5,873 bases of DNA from Planctomycetaceae bacterium (GTDB lineage: Bacteria; Planctomycetota; Planctomycetia; Planctomycetales; Planctomycetaceae): the NCBI GenBank assembly GCA_027080405.1, contig JALWSL010000370.1, positions 1 through 5,873 of the forward strand, given 5' to 3'. Numbering within the stretch: the first letter of the stretch is position 1; each line of letters begins with the position of its first letter. The position numbers and the translations under genes were made by a program. Below, piece by piece: positions 1 to 4,826 of the stretch. The notes beneath the pieces are model-generated. The model saw only the letters and a list, made by a program, of their open reading frames with translations, was not told where the DNA came from and ran no database searches.

Positions 1-875
1 TGTTGTTGGAGCATGGTGTAACATTCAATGGCGGGGAGAATCAGTTGTCTCTGTTCGCAGAATTCACCCGCGGCTGTGAGCTGAACAATGGCACGGGCTT
101 CTTCCTGAGGAAAGTTTGCCGCAAACAGTTTGACCTGGCGGACATACTCACTGATCCAGGGAGAATTGTCATCGCTTTGCCGGGCCATTTCCGCGGCAAG
201 TCGCACAACAGCGCTGGCTGTGATAATTGATGCGGTCGATCCAGGGCGTTCCTTGGCAACCGTTGCTGCGTCTTCGTAGATTGCATCCAGGGAATCCTTC
301 TCGCCAGACAACGCGAGCTTCAATCGGGCATCCATGAGGGATTGAATAGCCGCATTGAAGATCAGTTCTTTTTCGGGACGTTGGTGCGTTTCCGAAATGG
401 CATGAGAAGCCAGAGCGATGATTTGCCTTGCGGTTTCATTTGTCGAAATGTTCAAGGAGGTAATTCGCTGTTGAGAATCAGATCCAGACCCGAGGTGGGC
501 TTCTTTGGCGATCAGCAGGGCAATTTGGCGAATGTCCCATTCCGGGGTTCCTGATGCGGGAAGGTTGTAGTTTTCCTTCTGCCCGCTCATTTTCGCCGTT
601 TTGAATTCCGGCCCGGCAAGGGAATTCGAACCGGAAGCTGGCGTGACTGTCAAAACTGGTGGCTGCGAATCAAGCGGCTCTTCTCCTGTTTCGAGTTCGT
701 CCAGTGATCCATCTGCTGCCTCTCCCGCTTCGTTTATGGCTGATTCTTCCTGTTTGGCTTGCAGGTTGTCTGGTGATTTGTTGCAACCGGGAAGAGTCAT
801 CAGCACCGTAACCGCGATGAATAAAGCAAGACAGGTGATCGATTTCAGCCGGCTGGGTAATCGTTTTGAATTCAT
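1..875 (-). CDS. Lipoprotein, N-terminal 291 residues (3' end outside window)
   Basis: Seen: read on the minus strand from ATG at 875-873, the frame stays open to the window edge, giving 291 complete residues with no stop. A basic N-terminus (MNSKRLPSRLK) and a hydrophobic stretch (about 14-28) lead to a lipobox LPGC with Cys31, so this should be a signal-peptidase-II-processed, membrane-anchored lipoprotein. Residue +2 is Asn, not Asp, which by the E. coli rule favours the outer membrane. Residues 35-100 are an acidic, Ser/Pro/Gly-rich linker. From about 110 onward the protein looks mainly alpha-helical (for example ETARQIIALASHAISETH at 147-164), TPR-like in texture but without a clear TPR consensus. 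An AAGGA lies 8 nt before the start. Inference, weak: planctomycetes have lipoproteins in which such a helical region precedes a thioredoxin/TlpA-like domain. That domain would lie beyond the window and is not seen here. No catalytic motif is visible, so function is unknown. Confidence 0.8.
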   Translation of the reverse strand, partial: MNSKRLPSRLKSITCLALFIAVTVLMTLPGCNKSPDNLQAKQEESAINEAGEAADGSLDELETGEEPLDSQPPVLTVTPASGSNSLAGPEFKTAKMSGQKENYNLPASGTPEWDIRQIALLIAKEAHLGSGSDSQQRITSLNISTNETARQIIALASHAISETHQRPEKELIFNAAIQSLMDARLKLALSGEKDSLDAIYEDAATVAKERPGSTASIITASAVVRLAAEMARQSDDNSPWISEYVRQVKLFAANFPQEEARAIVQLTAAGEFCEQRQLILPAIECYTMLQQ

Positions 876-883
876 TACAGGCA

Positions 884-888
884 TCCTT
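884..888 (-). promoter_or_regulatory. Ribosome binding site of the lipoprotein gene
   Basis: On the minus strand AAGGA sits 8 nt upstream of the ATG at 875. It supports that ATG as the start, because the encoded signal sequence and lipobox follow directly. Confidence 0.6.
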
Positions 889-1242
889 GCTGTTTTATTT
901 GAACTTTCCCGTATCGTTTACGGTCAATTTCCTTGCTTTTTTCACCGAATGCGGCGCAGTTTCTGTAACTTCGCACCTCTCGCAACTATCGAAACGGGCC
1001 AGATGTGCAGAGGCTTTCGCGATGTGTGCTCCAGTTTGTATGATACTTTCCCGGATTGAGTCAAGATGAGACCTGAAAAGAGAGGTTTTGGAGTGCATCT
1101 CACTTTTTCCGTAACCGTTTCCGGTCGTGTTGGTTTCGGTGTCGGACGCAATTCGGATAACGCCTGCCGATTTCCCTTCGATTCTGCCCTGCATCACCTG
1201 ACCGGTTTCTGACAAGGTGGGAAGGAAAAGCTGGAAGGGAAA

Positions 1243-1359
1243 ATGAATGAAGACACAAGGAGAGTGAAATCTTGTTTCAGATTGATTTCGAAATGTGTTT
1301 CATTGGTAATGTTTGTTGCTTGGCAATGTTTGTTGTTGGTAACGTCTGCAATCTGTTAA
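1243..1359 (+). CDS. Possible small membrane peptide, 38 residues
   Basis: Seen: ATG at 1243, TAA at 1357-1359. The N-terminal third is charged (MNEDTRRVK, then R13 and K17). Residues about 18-37 are almost uninterrupted hydrophobic (VSLVMFVAWQCLLLVTSAIC). That is the layout of a single-pass small membrane protein or an uncleaved signal-like peptide. A purine-rich GGAAGGG ends only 3 nt before the ATG, closer than usual for a ribosome binding site. The stop lies 29 nt before the methyltransferase start, so it could be a leader peptide or the first gene of that transcript. Caution: the hydrophobic part is encoded by T/G-rich tandem repeats, which translate as Leu/Val/Phe by composition alone. 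No family is recognised. It may be chance. Confidence 0.25.
   Translation: MNEDTRRVKSCFRLISKCVSLVMFVAWQCLLLVTSAIC
1303..1351 (+). repeat. Three imperfect tandem repeats of 16-17 bp
   Basis: The units are TTGGTAATGTTTGTTGC (1303-1319), TTGGCAATGTTTGTTG (1320-1335) and TTGGTAACGTCTGCAA (1336-1351). They run head to tail with no spacer and all begin TTGG(T/C)AA. They lie 38 nt upstream of the methyltransferase start, within its probable leader or promoter region. They may be binding sites for a regulator, a replication-slippage product, or part of the small ORF at 1243-1359. Confidence 0.6.
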
Positions 1360-1388
1360 TGGTGTAATGGTGTGCAAAGGTCGGGTGG

Positions 1389-2501
1389 GTGATGATGAAA
1401 AGTCGCGGGAAAGGGAGAGGGTCTGCCCAGCAGGAATTCATCGAAGAATTGGACTACATACCTCCCCGAACGGAGGAACGCCTGCTGATTGAACAGACGG
1501 CTTCACTCAAGGCTGCGAAAATTTTGTGCGTCAGTACGGGGCGGGCTCAACTGGCGGGTTTTCTTGCTGATCAGAATCCCCAGTCAACGGTGATTTGTCA
1601 TTATCTGGATGTGCGGTATGCAGAACTGGCGAGAGAGTATTGGCTCGATGCGGATAGCGCCCCATGTATTATTTGCAGTTCCGATTTTCCGGAGCAGGAA
1701 TTTGGGGCGATCTGTTTGCCGACCATTCAGCAGGGGAATGCAGAGTTGACTCGTGAATTGCTTCAGCAGGCTCATCAACGACTCGAACAGAATGGCGTTT
1801 TGTACGCTTCCATCAACAATTCGACCGACAAATGGCTGCACGAGCAAATGAGCAAACTGTTTCCGAAGGTTACACGCACTTCCCGGGAATCAGGTACCGT
1901 CTACTCGGCCAGGAAAAGAACTCCACTGAAAAGAGTACGTCGGTTCCAGGCAGAGTTTCCGGTCAGGATTTCAGAACGCGAACTTTCTTTTGTTACACGT
2001 CCTGGTGTTTTCAGTCACCGTAGTATTGATGATGGAACATGGGCGTTGATCAAATCGCTTGATCCGCAGTCCGGAATGAATATCCTCGATTTAGGCTGCG
2101 GGAGCGGCGTTGTTGCAATTGCAGCGGTTCTTGCAGGTGGAAAGAATGTCAAAGTGACCGCCATCGATTGCAACGCCCGAGCGATCGATTGCACTCAAAA
2201 AAATGCGGAATCAAATCTGTCGCAGGATCAAATGAAACAATTGAGGATCGTGCAGGCTGACGCAGTCAGGGCGGATATTGCCGGAAAATTTGATCTCGTT
2301 GTGGTTAATCCTCCCTATTTCACTCACAAAAAAGGAGCAGAAGCGTTTTTCGGTGCGGCCCGTAGAGCTCTCAGGAAAAGAGGACGCTTCCTCATGGTCA
2401 CCCCCATGTCCCATTGGTTTGAGGAACATCTCTCCCAACTCTTTCGGAAGCTCGATGTGAAACCGTGTGGAAAGTTTCTTATTGTACAGGGCCGCTTGTA
2501 A
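1389..2501 (+). CDS. Class I SAM-dependent methyltransferase, RsmC/RlmG-like (rRNA guanine-N2)
   Basis: 370 residues, close to the length of E. coli RsmC and RlmG. Seen: the C-terminal half carries PGVFSHRSIDDGT (205-217, cf. the family's PGVFSRDGLDVGS), SAM-binding motif I LDLGCGSG (233-240), the acidic end of strand 2 at AID (258-260), AD (290-291), and the catalytic NPPY (307-310) typical of N-methyltransferases acting on bases. It closes with GKFLIVQGRL, matching the family's last strand. The N-terminal half (about 40-175) resembles a second Rossmann domain that lacks a glycine-rich loop, as in RsmC/RlmG, where a degenerate copy helps bind RNA. Known for the family: these enzymes make m2G in 16S or 23S rRNA in the cytoplasm; which rRNA and which base are modified here cannot be read from the sequence. 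Start: GTG at 1389 is followed by ATGs at 1392 and 1395; AAAGG (1376-1380) is 8 nt from the GTG and 11 nt from the first ATG, so the start is uncertain by one or two codons. It stands alone, with long gaps on both sides. Confidence 0.85.
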   Translation: MMMKSRGKGRGSAQQEFIEELDYIPPRTEERLLIEQTASLKAAKILCVSTGRAQLAGFLADQNPQSTVICHYLDVRYAELAREYWLDADSAPCIICSSDFPEQEFGAICLPTIQQGNAELTRELLQQAHQRLEQNGVLYASINNSTDKWLHEQMSKLFPKVTRTSRESGTVYSARKRTPLKRVRRFQAEFPVRISERELSFVTRPGVFSHRSIDDGTWALIKSLDPQSGMNILDLGCGSGVVAIAAVLAGGKNVKVTAIDCNARAIDCTQKNAESNLSQDQMKQLRIVQADAVRADIAGKFDLVVVNPPYFTHKKGAEAFFGAARRALRKRGRFLMVTPMSHWFEEHLSQLFRKLDVKPCGKFLIVQGRL

Positions 2502-2640
2502 GGCGAAGATCGTGCCGCGAGAAAGATTGATTGCCCCTGGCCCATTCCATTTTCTACTCTTGATTTTTCGGTTAATGCCCCCAAATGGGTTGGTACACAA
2601 AAACAGTGCGCCAACGGAGCACGAACCAGAGAAAGATAGC

Positions 2641-2653
2641 CCTCAATTTGAGG
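2641..2653. repeat. Short palindrome, 6-bp arms
   Basis: CCTCAA and TTGAGG flank one T, forming a perfect palindrome. A one-base loop cannot form an RNA hairpin without opening the inner pairs, so if meaningful it is more likely a protein-binding site on DNA. A palindrome of this length can also occur by chance. Confidence 0.25.
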
Positions 2654-2748
2654 TCTGAAAAGGTGCTTACGGGGCTGATGAGAAGCAGGCTAGTTTGCGC
2701 AAGATATGAGGCGAGTGCCGGTTGCGCCCGTATTAACGGAGGGAGCGG

Positions 2749-2970
2749 TTGAGATTCAGTCAGATAGCTTTCTTGCACTCGGGAGATACTGAAAACGACT
2801 GTAAACGAAGTAAAAGATGTAGACGAAAAAGAGCAAAGCGAATCTTTTGTATACATCCGGGCGGACCGTGGGGAATTCCTGCCTATTCCCGTTTATCGAT
2901 CAAATGGGTGTTGACATTTGCTCTTATTGATTTATTCTGTTGTTTGATACTTGGAGGATTGGCGTACTGA
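2749..2970 (+). CDS. Doubtful small ORF with C-terminal membrane segment, 73 residues
   Basis: Seen: a TTG start 6 nt after GGAGG (2738-2742), one of the best Shine-Dalgarno matches in the window, and a TGA at 2968-2970. The product is polar and Arg/Lys/Cys-rich in the middle (residues about 19-35) and ends in a hydrophobic stretch of about 20 residues (WVLTFALIDLFCCLILGGLA), suggesting a tail-anchored membrane protein. Against it: a rare start codon and an unusual Cys/Lys/Arg middle that arises from an A-rich tract. In the +1 frame the same tract (2768-2914) reads as a more ordinary protein (VNEVKDVDEKEQSESFVYIR), but that frame has no ATG, GTG or TTG start. The DNA may therefore be a decayed, frameshifted gene. 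No family is recognised. Confidence 0.25.
   Translation: MRFSQIAFLHSGDTENDCKRSKRCRRKRAKRIFCIHPGGPWGIPAYSRLSIKWVLTFALIDLFCCLILGGLAY
2911..2938 (+). promoter_or_regulatory. Weak sigma-70-like promoter candidate
   Basis: TTGACA at 2911-2916 matches the -35 consensus exactly. TATTCT at 2933-2938 follows after 16 nt and matches four of six -10 bases. It points towards the DUF1501 gene but lies over 300 nt upstream and overlaps the doubtful ORF at 2749-2970. This is a pattern match only. Confidence 0.2.
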
Positions 2971-3050
2971 CGATATTGTAACCAGCACAGGAAAACGACG
3001 AAAACAACACAGGCCTGCTGTAGAGAACAGCGGTCGAAACCCACCTTAAA

Positions 3051-3142
3051 GCATACCCTCAATCCTTCCCCGAACTGCGACTTGTTTTTGTTTCAAGAAT
3101 TATTAGCGGTTTTTGTGATATAGCATACCCGAACATACCCGA
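3051..3142 (+). repeat. CATACCC motif, three copies
   Basis: AGCATACCC occurs at 3050-3058 and 3122-3130. A third CATACCC follows at 3134-3140, so the last two form a direct repeat of CATACCCGA at 10-bp period (3124-3132 and 3134-3142). One helical turn between copies is the spacing expected for a regulator bound on one DNA face. They lie 130-225 nt upstream of the DUF1501 start. Regulatory function is inferred. Confidence 0.35.
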
Positions 3143-3225
3143 GAAAACATCGGTGCGACCTTATCCTGAAAAAAGATCGGTAGCAGGAAATTTTGTGTCG
3201 AACCGTTTCATATAAATAAGTTGTA

Positions 3226-3239
3226 TTACCTGTAGGTAA
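3226..3239. promoter_or_regulatory. Operator-like palindrome upstream of the DUF1501 gene
   Basis: TTACCTGTAGGTAA has perfect 6-bp arms (TTACCT/AGGTAA) around a GT centre. It lies about 35 nt before the DUF1501 start and 10 nt after a TATAAA (3211-3216), close to where the transcript would begin if that is the -10 box. The position suits a dimeric repressor or a short hairpin at the mRNA 5' end. No convincing -35 box accompanies the TATAAA. Confidence 0.35.
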
Positions 3240-3259
3240 AGACAATCCTTATTCTTACC

Positions 3260-3267
3260 AGGGAGAG
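3260..3267 (+). promoter_or_regulatory. Ribosome binding site of the DUF1501 gene
   Basis: AGGGAGAG ends 6 nt before the ATG at 3274. It fixes the start that gives a complete twin-arginine signal peptide. Confidence 0.7.
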
Positions 3268-3273
3268 TTTCTG

Positions 3274-4614
3274 ATGGGGCACAAGAACAAAAAGAGTACC
3301 AGTTGTAATCCTGCACATTTTCGCCGTTTGTCTCGACGTGGTTTTCTGACCGTCGGTGCGATTGCGGGGACCGGGTTGACCCTGCCTGACCTGTTTCGTC
3401 TGGAGTCTGCCCGGGCAGATTTGAAGGATTACCCGAATTTTGAGGGAACGGCCAAGTCGATTATTCATATTTATCTGCCGGGTGGAATGGCGCATCAGGA
3501 ATCGTTCGATCCGAAGCCGTATGCACCGATCGAGTATCGCGGCGAGATGAGACAGGTTAAAACAAAGATTCCCGGAAAACTGTTTGGGGAGACTCTAGCC
3601 AAGACAGCCCAGGTCGCCGACAAGCTGACCATCATCAATTCGATGAGTCACGGCGAGGCAGCTCATGAGCGGGGCACCCACAACATGTACACGGGGTATC
3701 GTCCCAGCCCTGCGTTGAAGTAGCCGAGTATCGGGACGCTTATCAGTCAGCAGTTTGGTCCGAGAAACAATCTGCCTCCATACGTTTGCATTCCCAATCA
3801 GCCGAACGAGTTTGCGGGAACGGGTTATCTCAGTTCCTCCTTTGCTCCATTCAGTTTGGGCTCTGATCCTGCCAACAGCGGGTTCAAAGTGCGGGACTTG
3901 AATATGTACGCTGGTATTGATGAGTCCCGTTTTGCCACTCGTCGAAGTGCACTGGAGGCGGTGAACGACCACTTCAAAAAACTGGAAAAGTCCGACAAAC
4001 TTTCCGCAATGGATACGTTCTACGAGCGGGCTTATTCGCTGATCAGCTCTCCGCAAGCGCGTGAGGCGTTTGACCTGAACAAGGAAGATGCCAAACTGCG
4101 GGATGCTTATGGTCGTAATACAGCTGGTGCACGCATGCTGATGGCTCGTCGGTTGGTAGAAGCAGGTGTGCGGTTGGTCAACCTGACTTACGGTGGGTGG
4201 GATATGCACAGTCGGATTGTGGCTGGTTTCAAAAGCCAGATGCCCGCCTTCGATCAGGCGTTCTCCCAGTTGGTGAAGGATCTGGATCAGCGAGGCTTGC
4301 TCGATAGCACGTTGATTATGGTTTCCTCGGAATTCGGGCGAACTCCCAAAATGAACAAGGATGCCGGGCGAGATCACTGGCCGAAGGTGTTCAGCGTTGT
4401 TCTGGCAGGGGGCGGTGTGAAGCGGGGCTACGTTTATGGTGCCTCTGATGCGACCGCGACCGAACCGGAAAGAGATCCCGTCGGCTGTCAGGATCTGTTC
4501 GCGACGGTTTATCACATCATGGGAATCAATTCAGACAAGGAAATCATGGCGCCTGGTGATCGCCCCATTGAAATTGTCAATGGCGGGAAAGTCATCAAGG
4601 ACGTTCTTGCCTGA
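3274..4614 (+). pseudogene. DUF1501 family protein, Tat-exported, interrupted by in-frame TAG at codon 150
   Basis: The frame runs 446 codons, a usual family length, with one internal stop (TAG, 3721-3723). As written it yields a 149-residue N-terminal piece; the rest (3724-4614) has no start with a ribosome binding site. Seen: Tat signal SRRGFL (20-25), hydrophobic core, likely cleavage after ARA (48). Before the stop come IYLPGGMAHQESFDPKP (66-82) and HERGTHNMYTGYRPSPA (131-147). After it come GPRNNLPPYVCIPN (162-175), GGWDMH (307-312), SEFGRTPKM (352-360), GRDHWP (365-370) and AGGGVKRGYVYGASD (378-392), all family hallmarks. The family has an alkaline-phosphatase-like fold, and Asp/His of the later motifs are the likely metal ligands, so the truncated product should be inactive. 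Homologues, as I recall them, often have Tyr before PS at this point; TAT or TAC to TAG is one change. No other lesion is visible, so a recent mutation, a sequence error or readthrough are all open. The biochemical role of the family is not established. Confidence 0.88.
3721..3723 (+). other. Internal amber codon in the DUF1501 gene
   Basis: TAG lies between codons for SPALK and PSIGTL in an otherwise continuous frame. It lies within the conserved YTGYRPSPA...PS region, so it is not a natural gene end. The upstream fragment stops before the GWDMH and GRDHWP motifs. Confidence 0.9.
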
Positions 4615-4629
4615 TGCTGTTGTCGAATC

Positions 4630-4665
4630 TCCCCTGCTGAATCGCTGGAGTGTTTCGGCAGGGGA
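4630..4665 (+). terminator. Strong hairpin after the DUF1501 gene, possible terminator or mRNA-processing element
   Basis: TCCCCTGCTGAA (4630-4641) pairs with TTCGGCAGGGGA (4654-4665) over 12 bp with a single T-G wobble, around a 12-nt loop. It starts 15 nt after the DUF1501 stop. The sequence beyond (ACTGGATATTTCG) lacks the T-run of a classical intrinsic terminator. It may instead protect the 3' end of the upstream message, or reduce transcription into the PPC gene 162 nt further on. Confidence 0.45.
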
Positions 4666-4684
4666 ACTGGATATTTCGATCTTT

Positions 4685-4813
4685 ATGGTCGTGTTTTGTT
4701 GGTTCGGTTTTGGCCTGCCTGTGAAGCGTATGTTGCGATATGTTACTGTGGAGCGGGGTTTCCTGGGGAAGCGGGTAGGCGATCGGGCTGGTGCGACCAT
4801 CTCCGTGAACTAA
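4685..4813 (+). CDS. Doubtful 42-residue ORF before the PPC gene
   Basis: ATG at 4685 to TAA at 4811-4813, ending 13 nt before the PPC-protein start, where a translated leader could be coupled to the next gene. The product begins with a short hydrophobic stretch (MVVFCWFGFGLPV) and continues basic. No Shine-Dalgarno precedes it (GATATTTCGATCTTT), and no family is recognised. Most likely it is chance within a 212-nt spacer. Confidence 0.12.
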   Translation: MVVFCWFGFGLPVKRMLRYVTVERGFLGKRVGDRAGATISVN

Positions 4814-4820
4814 AGGGGGG
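4814..4820 (+). promoter_or_regulatory. Ribosome binding site of the PPC-domain gene
   Basis: AGGGGGG ends 6 nt before the ATG at 4827. An in-frame TGA at 4806-4808 excludes any start upstream of it, apart from a poorly placed CTG at 4821. Confidence 0.65.
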
Positions 4821-4826
4821 CTGTTC

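Larger units (their letters stand above)
876..1388. other. Divergent intergenic region between lipoprotein and methyltransferase genes
   Basis: These 513 bases separate two divergently transcribed genes and should hold both promoters. I find no box pair close to consensus. On the minus strand a TTGACC (922-927) resembles a -35 box, but nothing like TATAAT lies 16-18 nt downstream. A small inverted repeat (CCGTA/TACGG with a 5-nt loop, 909-923) lies in the expected leader of the lipoprotein mRNA. From about 1216 to 1269 the plus strand is strikingly purine-rich. It is followed by a T/G-rich repeat block (1303-1351) and an 8-bp direct repeat AATGGTGT (1358-1365 and 1366-1373) just before the methyltransferase start. 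An open frame on the minus strand (895-1215) has no Shine-Dalgarno or protein-like pattern and was not called. Confidence 0.6.
2502..3273. other. Long intergenic region with scattered signals
   Basis: These 772 bases lie between the methyltransferase and DUF1501 genes, and no confidently coding frame spans them. I see no clear intrinsic terminator after the methyltransferase: the T-rich run near 2552-2568 has no stem before it. Contents: a palindrome at 2641-2653, a weak 73-codon ORF at 2749-2970, a -35-like TTGACA (2911-2916) with TATTCT 16 nt later (2933-2938), a small hairpin CTGCTGT/ACAGCGG (3015-3033) without a T-run, CATACCC repeats (3051-3140), a TATAAA at 3211-3216 and a 14-bp palindrome at 3226-3239. 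The right half from about 2970 is A/T-richer than the genes and probably contains the DUF1501 promoter. Confidence 0.55.

Noticed and set aside
601..1059. 152-codon open frame on the plus strand
   Set aside because: It overlaps antisense to the lipoprotein N-terminus, whose signal peptide, lipobox and ribosome binding site are clear. Its Ser/Pro-rich product is a reading of the opposite strand.
895..1215. 106-codon open frame on the minus strand in the divergent gap
   Set aside because: TTG start with pyrimidine-rich DNA before it, no ribosome binding site, polar low-information product and no recognisable domain.
2675..2682. CTGATGAG resembling the hammerhead ribozyme core
   Set aside because: No GAAA closes a stem II within a suitable distance and no flanking stems I and III can be drawn. 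A chance 8-mer.
3015..3033. Hairpin CTGCTGT/ACAGCGG as a terminator
   Set aside because: The stem is short, has a wobble pair, and is followed by TCGAAACCC rather than a T-run. No gene clearly ends just before it.
3721..3723. TAG as a pyrrolysine codon
   Set aside because: Pyrrolysine use is not expected in DUF1501 proteins or ordinary planctomycetes. Nothing in the window (pyl genes, tRNA) supports it. A Tyr-codon mutation is simpler.
3595..4515. 306-codon open frame on the minus strand opposite the DUF1501 gene
   Set aside because: It lies antisense to strongly recognisable DUF1501 motifs, has no family resemblance, and is the usual shadow of a biased coding strand.
3856..4614. Independent downstream gene for the DUF1501 C-terminal half
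   Set aside because: The only nearby candidate start is a TTG within the conserved frame, with no Shine-Dalgarno. Conserved sequence already begins right after the TAG at 3724, so this is the remainder of the interrupted gene.
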